This document shows positions 17,936-29,779 of a DNA stretch of 50,000 bases, one piece after another. The DNA comes from Chondrilla cf. caribensis (taxonomy: Eukaryota; Porifera; Demospongiae; Chondrillida; Chondrillidae), in the NCBI GenBank assembly GCA_964020155.1, contig OZ026555.1, forward strand, positions 1,642,515 through 1,692,514, given 5' to 3'. The notes under the pieces are model-generated. The model worked only from the letters and a program-made list of their open reading frames with translations, made no database searches and was not told the origin of the DNA. The translations under genes were made by a program, and so were the position numbers. Position 1 is the first letter of the stretch, and every line of letters starts with the position of its first letter.

Positions 17936-18009
17936 AATTTGACAGTTGTGTACATACCCACAATTAATAACTATTAGTGTGCATTGTGCTATTATCGAAC
18001 GAAGTGCAT

Positions 18010-18804
18010 GATCAAGTGTTGTGAATGCTGGAACATTTTTGTTTTATCTGGTATATTAATTGTAATTAATATATGCATAATGTGATAATGTGTATATGTG
18101 CATTATAATAATATCTAATTATAAATCCTCCAATATTATAATATTATACTATAGAATAATTGTACTCATCACATTATGGTACATTATTGAGAGTGGAGGT
18201 ATTAAATATATTGTGTAGTAATACACTTCAGATGCATAGTGTGTACCACAAATTGTGAATACCCGAACATTTCTTGTTTTATCTGGTATATTAATTGTAA
18301 TTATATGCATAATGTGATAATAAAAAATAATATAATATTATAAGTACATGTATTGTAGTTAATGGATGTATTCGTATAGTTAGCGCTGTTTTGTGTGGAT
18401 GTCTGTGTATGTTCAACTATTGTGTATGTTCCTGTGGTCACTGATGAAGGTCATATTGGACCAGAACAGAACTGGAGTTTGCAAGACAAAGTCAAAAGTC
18501 AGGGAGAACCCATGAAGGGATTTTGTACTTGATCACTTTTCCTACAACTGTAAACGACACACACAATGCATGTTAGCTGTTACACAAAGTTTCAAGGTGG
18601 AAAATTAACTATTACAGAATAATGTACATGCATATTGTTCTGTACAATTGGTATTTATGACCACTGTAGAACTGTGTGCGCATAGTATTATATTGTATAT
18701 AGTGTCTAGTAGACCTATAGCTGAACAATAACTTAAAATCAAAATACTATTATGCAGTAGTGTATTGAAATTGTTGATGAATATTCAGTCAAATTATTTA
18801 TAAG
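18010..18804 (+). pseudogene. Further last-exon relic plus kinase-gene upstream region
   Basis: At about 18439-18535 there is a third, more degraded copy of the same terminal exon (a GGACCAGAACAGAACTGGAG core). It is preceded by duplicated 3' flank sequence near 18010-18080 and 18230-18320. The remainder up to 18804 is AT-rich and should contain the promoter of the kinase gene; no specific element stands out. Confidence 0.5.
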
Positions 18805-19651
18805 ATGGCCGTCCTATTCAAAAATTGGCCACGAAAACCAGCTAATTTGATTTTCCACACGAAAGAAGATAACGAGAAAGGACGTGGTTCGTACGGAGTT
18901 GTTTACTCGGGGGATTTCGATGGTCGTCCCGTTGCTGTGAAACGAATCCATTCCATACTTCTGAATGCTCCCGATAATGTGCCCCTCCTCAGAGACTTCG
19001 AGAAGGAATGTACCATCCTCAACTCCCTCCAACATCCGAATATCGTTGAGATGCTCGGCACTTTTCGAGACGACGGAAACGGTGAAAGGCCACTTCTGGT
19101 GATGGAAGCCTACGAAGAGAACCTGAAGGAGTATCTGACTCGCAATAAAGGGAAGCTATCCGTATCTCGTCAGTTGGAGATTGCAAAAGAAGTCACCGAA
19201 GGATTGTGTTTCCTTCACCGAAACAACATCGTCCATCGCGACTTGAAACTGGAGAACATTCTGGTCGGGAAGGATGGACACGTTAGGATCGGTGATTTCG
19301 GTCAGTCCAAGCTCCTGGGTGACATCGGAGAAGACATGAAGACAACAAAGCCTGGTACTTTCCTGTATATGCCTCCCGAAGCGTTGAAGAAAGGAAGTAG
19401 TTACAATGCAAAAATCGATGTGTTCTCCCTGGGTGTTGTGTTCAATTGCATTGCTACACAGTGTGAGCCAACTGCAGGGATGTTGGGAATTGGGTATGAG
19501 GTTGAGTTGAAGCGTCGAGCAGAAGATTTGCAAGCAATGGGTGAGCACCACCCACTGGAGCTCCTGATACATGTCTGTCTACAGGATGACCCAGTGATTA
19601 GACCTAATGTGTTCATGGTACACAGCAACCTAAATCTGCTGGTGTGTGTGT

Positions 19652-19718
<67 letters not shown>

Positions 19719-20694
19719 GTGTGTGTGCGTGTGTGCGTGCGTGCGTGCGTGCATGCGTGCATGTGTTGTGTATGTTTGCAGGAGCATGCACATGTATGCG
19801 TACCTATTCATCTTGATAACTGACATAAATACCTTTTGTGTGTGCAGTGTATGGCATTATGCATTCCTAGACAGTATACATTAGAGAAGATACATAATTC
19901 TATGTATAGGGATGAGGGTAATTTCCTTAAAACCTGTCAATGGTACCCTTCTTCTATGTCTGTAATGCATTCCCTATTATACTCTCAGTAGATCCCTATT
20001 ATTCCTAAATTTTACGACACCTCAAATCAAAGATCTAAAGTGTTCCAACTGCTGTAGCATAATATCCACAGTTGTGGGCAATTTTAGTCTTGATAATGGT
20101 AAAATGAAGGATGGATCAGGATTTCAGCAGCATTCAAACTCGGTTTAAACAATTTCAAAATCAACTGGCAATGGCCAGTCACCAGTCCCTTCCAGTGTTC
20201 TTCTGCTCGATGTAAGGCTTTCTCCTTTGCTGGAGAACATTTTCAATACATGCACAGAAGCCATTATTTCTTTTTACCTCTGTTTACCTTTGTTGTTGAA
20301 TTATGCTCTACACATTTTAATTTTAGCTCTTGTTGATCTATTATTCCAGAAACTATGCTAGCATATTACCCACATCCCTATCTATATATGTATGCTATAA
20401 TACTATGAATATTGGGTATTTTAACAAACTACATGATATGACAACATACATATTTTCCATCAAAAATTTTGGCTGATTTGCTGACACCCACCCACACTCA
20501 CACATCCACACACACACAAACACATACACACACACATGCATAAACACACACAAACACACACACGCACATACACCAGAAACACACACACACACACACACAC
20601 ATACACCAGAAACACACACACACACACACACATGCACACGCACACACACACACACGCACACACGCACACACACACACACATACACACACACCAG

Positions 20695-20738
<44 letters not shown>

Positions 20739-20838
20739 ACACACACACGCACACATACACACACACACCAGACGCACACGCGCGCACACACACACACACA
20801 CCAGACGCACACGCGCACACACACACACACACCAGACG

Positions 20839-20912
<74 letters not shown>

Positions 20913-21613
20913 CTCTCTTTGGGCTCCTGTGTGTAATGCTCTATCATTTCCATCAACAGTGTCTGATTCTAACACCCAACTGTACACTTGTGTTTGTGCT
21001 GTCTTCATTTATCAGTTTTACACTGTATTTGATATCCACACTTTCGTACATAGGTGTGTGGTAACACTGAACCTGAACTGCAGAGGAAGATTGAGACCCT
21101 GAAAGATGAAAAAGAACACCTGAATGTAATCAGTTTGTTTGAATTATATGTTGAATGTGTAGCAGTTTACTACCAACGTAGTACACTCTGCATATTTGGG
21201 GATTAAGATGGACTTCATTCTTCTGTAGGCAGAGTTGCATTCTAGTAAAGGCACTTTAAGAGATGTTCGAAGGGAAAATAATATTCTAAAGGTATGAAGA
21301 TGCTACTCCCAAGTGTGTGTGTGTGTCTGTGTGTACATGTGTGCATGTATGTGTGTATGCATGTTGTCATCCTGTTCTACTGAAATGTTTTCACTTCCAT
21401 AATAATTGTAGGAAGACTTGAAACTTGCCACAGACAACCTGAGGGATGTTGAGGAGCAAAATGCTGTCCTGAAGGTGAATCAGACTGATACTTCCGAATA
21501 TTAGTGACTTGTAAATGCTTGCATATGTGCGTGTATGTGTATGTGCTTGTTTGTGTATGTGTGTCCGTGTACATGTGGATGTTCTTGGATGTATCTCTGT
21601 GTGTGTGTGTGTC

Positions 21614-21645
<32 letters not shown>

Positions 21646-21683
21646 TGCGTGTGTGTGTCTGTGTTTGCATGTGTGTGTGGGTT

Positions 21684-21749
<66 letters not shown>

Positions 21750-21760
21750 ATGTGCGTGCG

Positions 21761-21813
<53 letters not shown>

Positions 21814-22063
21814 TGCATGTCGTAATTCTGTTGTACTGAAAGGTGTTCACCTCCATAATAATTGTAGGAAGACTTGAAACTTGCCACAGACAACCTGAGG
21901 GATGTTGAGGAGCAAAATGAAGTCCTGAAGGTGAGTCAGACTGATACTTCCGAAATACTAGTGACTTGTAAATGCATGCATATATGTGTGTATGTGTATG
22001 TGTTTGTTTGTGTATGTGTGTCCGTGTACATGTGGATGTTCTTGGATGTATCTCTGTGTGTGT

Positions 22064-22104
<41 letters not shown>

Positions 22105-22142
22105 TGCGTGTGTGTGTCTGTGTTTGCATGTGTGTGTGGGTT

Positions 22143-22221
<79 letters not shown>

Positions 22222-22531
22222 TGTGTGTGCGTGCATGTGCGTGCATGTGTGCGTGTGTGTGTGTGTGGGGGGGGGGGGCATGTCGTAATTCTGTTGTACT
22301 GAAAGGTGTTCACCTCCATAATAATTGTAGGAAGACTTGAAACTTGCCACAGACAACCTGAGGGATGTTGAGAAGCAAAATGCTGTCCTGAAGGTGAGTC
22401 AGACAGATCCTTCCGAAATATTAGTGACTTGTAAATGCATGCATATATGTGTGTATGTGTATGTGTTTGTTTGTGTATGTGTGTCCGTGTACATGTGGAT
22501 GTTCTTGGATGTATCTCTGTGTGTGTGTGTC

Positions 22532-22563
<32 letters not shown>

Positions 22564-22600
22564 TGCGTGTGTGTGTCTGTGTTTGCATGTGTGTGTGGGT

Positions 22601-22631
<31 letters not shown>

Positions 22632-25600
22632 CATGTGCGTGCGTGCGTGCGTGCGTGTGTGCGTGCGTGCGTGCGTGCGTGCGTGCGTGTGTGTGGGCAT
22701 GTTGTAATTCTGTTGTACTGAAAGGTGTTCACCTCCATAATAATTGTAGGAAGACTTGAAACTTGCCACAGACAACCTGAGGGATGTTGAGGAGCAAAAT
22801 GAAGTCCTGAAGGTGAGACAGACTGCCACTTCCGAAATATTAGGGATGTGTGAATATTTGTAACGTATGTCCTGTCACACCAGAATTGCTTCCACACACA
22901 CTTCCCCGGACAGTTCCCAGTTGATTATGATGGAAGTGGTTCTCTGGATTGTTTATGATCATTAATGCAGATGAGTATACCATCCTCCCCAACTGGAAAA
23001 TGTCACCCTTATTTTGAAGTGGCTTCAACAAATGCTGGCTACTCTCTTTGCTTGTGTATTCATTTAACCTATATACTAGCTACTTCAGCTCGAGTATGTA
23101 TAAGATATAAAATACACAATATATTGTAGAGAATGTATACTGGGCACAGACAAATACATATGATTAAAGTGAATGTTAATTTCACTGGTGTATTGTCATG
23201 CAATAATCCGAAATGAGATGTAGCCTGATAGATATGTATAGGACAAGATAAGGCTAATATCTTCAAAAAAATCTTCGTTGTGCTATGATTGGACCTCATT
23301 CATTTGTTTGTTTCTGTTGAATTTACATAGGGGACTGCTTTCTAACAGAGGGTCCTTTTTTTCTCCTCATAATTAGCTAACAACACCCTATTGTCCATGT
23401 ATTTGTGTATCTGTGTGTCTGAGTCCGTGTGTGTGAGGGGGGGGGGGATGCTGTCATTCTGTTGTACTGAAAGGTGTTCACTTCCATAATAATTGTAGGA
23501 AGACGGGAAACTTACCAGAGACAAACTGAGGGATGTTGAGGAGCAAAATGCTGTCCTGAAGGTGAAACAGACTGCCACTTCCAAAATCTTAGTGTTGTGT
23601 AGATGCACGTACATGTGTATGTGTGTAAGTGTTTATTTGTGTGTGTATGTGTCCGTATGTACATACACACATCTGTGTGCATGTGTGTGTGTCCAAGTGC
23701 ATGTGGATGTTTTTGTGTGTATGTGTATGACGATTAACAAATTGTCGAATATCGAAATCAATAATATAGAACTGAACTCTTTATTACCATTGCCAATGCA
23801 CATACATAAACACATTGCTAACAGAAGTTCAAAAGAATAAAGAATACAAATAATGAAGAAATGTGCGATGTGCGTATATGGATAACAATGGCATAATGTG
23901 TGGGTGTATGGAAAAGGAAGTAATCATGCGTACAGGAAATAATAAGATCATGTGGAAACATTACACAACATAAAATACCTAATATGTAATGCATACACCA
24001 CCAATACTCCCCCCATGAGCAAGTGAGTGAATGATAAAAACCAAAATAATGTCAAAATGTCAGTCAGTCAGGCCAATGTACTCTGCGTCCACTACAAGTG
24101 GTTCGTACTGCAGGGTCGGATGAAAGAGTCGGAGGCAGTTGTGATGGCGTCAGTATAGGCGGTGTGTCAGCAGGGTTGAGGTTCATGAAGGCGGGTTTCA
24201 GGCAGTCCAATGACATGGTTTGAGATTTACCATTGGGTGAAATGGTGAAAAATTTTGGATGTCTTTTCAGCACTTGGAATGGACCATCATAAGGGGGTTG
24301 GAGTGAAATGTGGAGAGCATCCCTACGGGCAAAAACAAGGGTACAGCTTTCCAACTCAACTGACATGGGACTTTTGGCGGGAGTGATGCTGAGGCAGTCG
24401 AGGGTGGATCTGTTGCATGGCTGTGCGTAAGCGGGACACATAGGACAATGGATCTGGGATGTCGTCAACCGAGATGAAGAATTCTCCTGGTATTTTCAAG
24501 GAGGTACTGTATACTAACTCAGTTGAAGAGCAACCCAAGTCTTCCTTAAGACTGCACCGGATGCTGGGCAGAACCAGAGGGAGTACATCCATCCATTGTG
24601 GTCTGTGTGACATTAGGTATGCTTCAGCTGTCTGTGGAATTGCTCTACAAAACCATTGGCTGCTGGGTGGTAAGCTGTGGTCCAAATACGTGAGGAGCCA
24701 AGGAGATTCATGAGTTGTTGCCACAGATCAGATTTGAATTGACTGCCCCGATCTGTGCATGGTGATGGTGAAGGCACTCCAAAGTGGGCAATCCATCTGT
24801 AGACAAAGGCATGAGCAACGGTGGGAGCGGTAATATCGATCCATGAAGGGAATAGCCTCTGGCCACTGGGTGAAGTGATCCGCACATGTTAGTAGGTATG
24901 TGAAGCCTTTTACAGGAGGGAAGAGGACCGACAAGTTCAATGTGTACATGGTTGAAGCAGGCATCAGGAGGGGTAAAGGTACCAATGGGTCATGCTGTGT
25001 GCTGGTGCACTTTGGCTCATTGACACTAGAGACAGGAGTGGGTCCAGTCACGGATGTCTTTATTGATTCCAGGCCAAACATACCGGGCGGTAACCATGTA
25101 TTTGGTAGCACGGATACCAGGATGCGACAGAGAATGAAGGGCATCACAAACGTGATCTTGGAACTGCTGAGGGACAAGGTGGACACCTGTGGACATATCG
25201 CAGAGCAGGGTAACATCACTATCGGGAAGGGAACTTGCTGGAGAGTGAGTGAAGAGGTTGAGTTGTCCTTGACACTTTTACGAAGTTGAGCTGCAGCCAT
25301 TGCCTGGAAATCTAGGGTGGTGGGCGCTTGCAAGGCATCAACTTCCACACGGGAGAGTGCATCGGCGGCCAAGTTGGTGGATCCCTTCATGTACCATATG
25401 TCTGCTGTGAACTGTGCAATAAAGTCCAGATGGCGCCACTGCCAGGGAGAATGGTTATGAGACTGTGAGGAGAGAGCAACAGTAAGGGGTTCATGATCTG
25501 TAATCACATAAAAAGTTTGACCTTCCACGAAATGTCGAAAGTATTTGATGGCTAAATAAATGGCTAAAAGTTCCCTGTCAGATGTGCTGTACCACTGCTG

Positions 25601-26126
25601 GGCAAAGTTTTCTGGAAAAATAGGAGATTTCATTCTCCATCAATAAACAAACTTGGCTCCATACTATATGTGTTGGTTAACACTATATCTTCCGCATTTT
25701 AGACACTTAAGGCACTATTTGGTGTCACTATACTAAAGTACAGGTCCACGTCTGTGTGGACGGTCCACTTTTCAGGCACAACCGTTGGGGTCGCCAAATA
25801 TGATGATTAAAAAATGTCGAATATTGAAATCAATCATATAGAACTAAAATCTTTATTACCATTGCCAATGCTCATATATATACACATTGCTAACAAAAGA
25901 TCAAAAGAATAGAGAATACAAATTTTAAAGAAATGAAGACCTATTGTGTGCTATTGTGCAATGTGCGTATATGGATAACAATGGCATAATGCACAGGTGT
26001 ATGTAGCATGTGTATGGAAAAGGAAGTAATCATGCGTACAGGAAATAATAAGATCATGTGGAAACATTACACAACATAAAATACCTAATATGTAATACTT
26101 GTACCACATATGTGTGTGTCTGTGTG

Positions 26127-26220
<94 letters not shown>

Positions 26221-26221
26221 T

Positions 26222-26253
<32 letters not shown>

Positions 26254-26295
26254 CTGTGTCTATGTGCACGTGTGTGTGTGTGTCTGTGTCTGTGT

Positions 26296-26372
<77 letters not shown>

Positions 26373-26408
26373 TGTCTGTGTGTCTGTGTGTCTGTGTGTT
26401 TGTTTGTT

Positions 26409-26443
<35 letters not shown>

Positions 26444-26510
26444 GTGTCTGTGTGTTTGTGTGTGATTGTATGTGTGTGTGTGTGTCTGTGTGTCTGTGTG
26501 TTTGTTTGTT

Positions 26511-26541
<31 letters not shown>

Positions 26542-29510
26542 CTGTGTGTTTGTGTGTGATTGTATGTGTGTGTGTATGCATGTTGTCATCCTGTTGCACT
26601 GAACTGTTTTCACTTCCATAATAATTGTAGGAAGACTTGAAACTTGCCACAGACAACCTGAGGGATGTTGAGGAGCAAAATGCTGTCCTGAAGGTGAGAC
26701 AGACTGCCACTTCAAAAATCTTAGTAACGTGTGTCCTGTCACACCAGAATTGGTTCCACACACACATCTCTGGTCACTGGGAGGAGGCTAGTGATTATTT
26801 CCTGAAAATAGAATGTTAATTTCAAGCCAATTTTTGATTTGTAAAGCGTTTTTTTTAGTTTTAGTGTTACTACTGTTTTGCATGTGTTACTTTGACTGAT
26901 ATTGTGAGATCATGCTGTGCAGTAACAGTGACAGCTCTGTGTTCAATGTACATACATAACCATACCCTTGGCAGGCAGAGTTGGAATCTACTGAAAGAGA
27001 CTTGAGAAGCAAGTCCAAACAAAAGGACATACTGCAGGTAGTATGCTACTCTCTGTGATTTGGTTACCATGTTAACTAGTAGTACTGTTTGTCACTTCAG
27101 AATGAGTTTTCTCAAGTCATGAACACTCTTGGTTTGCTCCAAGAGAAGTACAAGAGGACTCATGAGGGGATTGTGAATGGCAGTAGTCCAGAGAGTGAGG
27201 AGAATTACACGACTGAGGCACCTGATGACAAATTGCAGCGAGCTGTAGTTGAATTGAGGAAAGACTCGACAAGTTCCCAAATGGACTGTATGTGTCAGTG
27301 ATATTCACTATAATATTATAATAGTCAACAAATGCCTCACAATTTTGCTGATATAAATGTTGTAGCTGTTCTGTTCTTATGCAGCTATACATACCAGTGC
27401 CCGCCAATCTGACACAAACCTCCCAGCACACCATTCAGAGGATCATGATGTGAAAAAGTGCTACCGATGCTCGTCTCAGTACTCTTCCTCCAAGCATGGT
27501 GCCTGTATAATCTGCTACCCAAGGGACCAGTGCTCCAACCCCAAGTGTACTGAGTTGGCATACTATGATGAAAAGCTCGGTAGCTACAACTACTGTAGCC
27601 GAGAGTGTCGGGATGAGTTTGTGTTGAAGGGGGCTAATGAAAATCAACAGAGAGGTTTGAAGAAGTATGTGGCTGTCCCTGGTAAAAAAACCTCTAATAG
27701 ATCACCAGGAAGAAAAAGTAGTTGTAAAAGAGTCAGTAGTGTGGGAGCTAAATTCTCTACTAAACAGGTTACTGTGATCAATACTGCAACCCGTCAATCC
27801 ACTCCTCACTCAACCAGCAGTACTGGGAGCAACCCATCCACTCCTCATATGACCAGCAGTACTTGGAGGAGTACTGGGAGCAATCAGTCCTCTCCTCACA
27901 CGACCAGTAACATGTCTGTTGGGAGTGCTAGTCAGCCAACTACCTCTACCAGGACTACTATGTCTCAATCAGACACCAAAAGTACCATACCTACAAATCC
28001 CCCAATTGGGACATCTCATCAACAAAGTTCCCAGACTGTCACCTCTCAACCTCAATCTTTTGACCAAAGTATGTATGCGAATCAGTTTACTTGTATATGA
28101 TTATGTATTTTTGTGTATTTCTGCCCGTTGCTATAGCTACATATTTTACATAATATGTTGATACAAATTATGTAACAGCTTTCCATTAGGTGGAAAAGTA
28201 TCTTGTGCATTGAAAAACAGAGAATTGCACCCATTTTTGTATGCATGTGTGTGTACCCATGTGTGTATGCATGCATGCATGTGCATTCATGTGTGTGATG
28301 AATGTGTGGTTATATGTGTAATACTATGAAATGTATATAAATGTATTATATTATTTGCACTGTAAATTAAACATATTAGGCGCATATGCATAAAAATTCA
28401 AGTGATTGGAATTTTATCCGTTTCAATTAAGACGTTGTATACCTACTGTAGATAAACCTGGTCACATCACCGCATTGTTAGTGCCTGCTAGTATCTTCCA
28501 CTCTTTAAATACAATCTTTTACGACAACATGAAGGGAATGGATATCCGTGAAAAAACTGGAGTATGTTGCTTGAGACACAATGTGAGTATTCAATAGTTT
28601 TGATACTTGGTTTGTATATTGCTAGATCCTGGTATCAGTGATCACACTGGATGGGGAAACTTGTGATTTACGACCTCTCGATCTTGTGACGCACATCAAT
28701 GGAAGGGCTGTTAAGGATATGCTTCGGTTCAAAGGCAAAGTATGCCAAAGTCAAATATCAACATGGGGAGAACTACAGTTGACTGTTCAGAGAGTACACC
28801 ACATTCCACCAGTAGAGGAACTAAGTGAGATAATAATTGTTTACCTTACATTTTTGTACTGTACTCACTGTAATTAGACATCGTGCACGTAGATTAACGA
28901 TATGAGTTGTTGGACTATTGTTGAACACGTCTATGGTATACCATAGACGTGTTCAACAATAGTCCAACAACTCATATCCTTAATAACAACATGTCTAACA
29001 ACTTCCATGCATTCATCACGTAGATTCTTTGGTATTTATTATTGCATCATTATTTTCACAGAAATGTCTTTCTTTGGTGGCAAACATGTTCCCCGAACAT
29101 GTACTTCTAAACTAGCAGCTGTTTCTTGTACATCAAAAGACCTCGAGGAATGTGATACTTTTCTTGGAGTTGGTGTGGAACGTGGAGCTGGCTATGGCAG
29201 TAAAAAGGTATCTTTCACTTGAACCAGTTTTACTGAATTGTTGACCCTATTTTCCAATCAATTGTAATTGCTATAGATTTGTTGTGTACCTTATGGCTCT
29301 TTGGGATGGGATATTGGACTCACTATACTTGACACTATTGTGTCTGTTGCTATGGTTACCACTAAAGGAACATTATTTGGTCCAGAACCAAACTGGAGTT
29401 TTGAATACATCCAGTCAACAGCCAGGGAAAACTCAGGGATTTGTGCTTTATTACTGCTGTTACAAAAACATTATAAAGATAATCACTGCAATTCATCAAA
29501 CTTGTATTAG
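18805..29510 (+). CDS. Protein kinase, coiled coil, zinc finger, PDZ-like multidomain protein
   Basis: Exons: 18805 to about 19611, 21054-21125, 21229-21291, six 63-nt exons (21412-21474, 21868-21930, 22331-22393, 22750-22812, 23499-23561, 26631-26693), 26975-27037, 27101-27287, 27385-28068, 28452-28561, 28626-28824, 29062-29207, 29277-29510; about 980 aa. The kinase domain is complete: glycine loop [11 protein letters not shown] (26-36), K46 in [12 protein letters not shown] (144-151), DFG (164-166), PPE (190-192), D205. HRDLKxxN points to Ser/Thr specificity, tyrosine-kinase-like group. The middle is a coiled coil of 21-residue exon units. The rest parallels the 14366 gene: finger ending YCSRECRD, Ser/Thr linker, PDZ-like strand set, conserved tail. 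The exact 3' end of the kinase exon is uncertain; GT sites at about 19612, 19618 and 19642 are possible, and the terminal helix of the kinase may be short. RIP-kinase-like signalling through coiled-coil oligomers is inferred. Confidence 0.75.
19640..19765. repeat. (TG)n microsatellite after the kinase exon
   Basis: The TG tract starts just after the kinase-coding frame and keeps that frame open as Val-Cys repeats. This is an intron artefact. Confidence 0.9.
19766..20489. other. Intronic sequence, kinase gene
   Basis: No exon with paralogue or splice support was found between the kinase exon and 21054. A short exon completing the kinase C-lobe could be hidden here. Confidence 0.4.
20490..20910. 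repeat. (CA)n-rich compound microsatellite
   Basis: About 420 bases of CA repeats with interspersed CG-containing units and repeated ACACCAGAAAC and ACACCAGACGCAC blocks. Long His-Thr or Val-Cys frames across it are not genes. Confidence 0.95.
23728..23997 (-). repeat. 3' LTR
   Basis: Starts TGACGATTAAC and ends GCATACA on the plus strand (TG..CA in element orientation). It shares long blocks with 25801-26108, such as GTAATCATGCGTACAGGAAA. Confidence 0.8.
24064..25633 (-). pseudogene. Retroelement RNase H-integrase remnant
   Basis: Four overlapping minus-strand frames (25633-24728, 24885-24613, 24724-24356, 24468-24064) together cover a truncated pol region. The RNase H part shows the TSDRELLA and VITDHEPL motifs and NLAADALSR. 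The integrase core shows [18 protein letters not shown] and [10 protein letters not shown], which hold the expected Asp, Asp and Glu. A C-terminal DNA-binding-type segment ([16 protein letters not shown]) follows. Frame changes between the parts and the lack of reverse transcriptase make it non-autonomous and probably dead. Confidence 0.85.
25801..26108 (-). repeat. 5' LTR
   Basis: Direct repeat partner of 23728-23997, longer by several small insertions. It is followed by the candidate primer-binding site in element orientation. Confidence 0.8.
26109..26575. repeat. (TG)n-rich compound microsatellite
   Basis: Almost 470 bases of TG repeats with TC and TTTG interruptions, including a duplicated block of about 84 bases (TCTGTGTGTTTGTTTGTTTG context). 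It directly precedes the sixth coiled-coil exon unit. Confidence 0.95.
28893..28984. repeat. Near-perfect 92-bp palindrome in an intron
   Basis: 28899-28978 is a perfect 80-bp palindrome with no spacer, centred between 28938 and 28939 (GGTATACC centre). It extends to 28893-28984 with one mismatched pair. It lies between the PDZ-like exon (ends 28824) and the next exon (29062) of the kinase gene. Confidence 0.95.
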
Positions 29511-29779
29511 ATGTGTGTTCTGTAATATGTGAACAATGTTTATGAGAGTTAAAATTGTGATCACCAAAACATTATGTAATTTATCTGGCATGTAACTACT
29601 CATGTTATAATGAATAATGTAATTATTATTATTATAATTATAATTATGATAATGTGTGTATTATGCATTTTATACACAATATTAATGTCATACTAGTATA
29701 GAATAATATACATATACATTGTCAAACAACAATTAATAATTATTATGAACAATCTTTCATGCTAGCGCTATTATACATT
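29511..29779. other. Convergent intergenic region
   Basis: Only 269 AT-rich bases separate the stop of the plus-strand kinase gene and the stop of the minus-strand ART gene. They carry ATTATTATT runs that can serve as 3' ends on both strands. Confidence 0.5.

Larger units (their letters stand above)
23728..26108 (-). mobile_element. Ty3/gypsy-type LTR retroelement, internally deleted
   Basis: Direct repeats of about 270 bp (23728-23997) and 308 bp (25801-26108) flank 1.8 kb holding RNase H and integrase remnants in minus orientation. The 5' LTR is therefore on the right. Next to it, TTTGGCGACCCCAACG is a likely primer-binding site, and a G-rich polypurine tract adjoins the other LTR near 23998-24015. 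Gag, protease and reverse transcriptase are missing. The LTRs differ by substitutions and indels, so the insertion is not recent. It sits in an intron of the coiled-coil exon array. TG-rich flanks make the target duplication ambiguous. Confidence 0.85.
21412..26693 (+). repeat. Tandem array of six 63-nt coiled-coil exons with (TG)n introns
   Basis: Six near-identical exons start at 21412, 21868, 22331, 22750, 23499 and 26631. Each is 63 nt, in phase 0 at both ends, and encodes 21 residues ([20 protein letters not shown] plus K, with few changes). Spacings are 456, 463, 419, 749 and 3132 bases; the last is inflated by a retroelement. The acceptor-side sequence (TTCACYTCCATAATAATTG) and the TG-rich introns are duplicated with the exons. 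Flanking 63-nt exons at 21229 and 26975 are more diverged members. 21 residues equal three heptads, so copy-number change keeps both reading frame and heptad register. Confidence 0.9.

Noticed and set aside
20395..21102. Val-Cys and His-Thr repeat proteins (also at 8426-8759, 9303-9731, 10362-11093, 21377-22897, 26054-26767, 33815-34140, 39279-39792)
   Set aside because: Translations of (TG)n/(CA)n microsatellites; they lie in introns, and the real short exons are read in phase-consistent frames.
24459..25289. Plus-strand open frames across the retroelement
   Set aside because: They are antisense to the RNase H and integrase remnants, which match known motifs on the minus strand.
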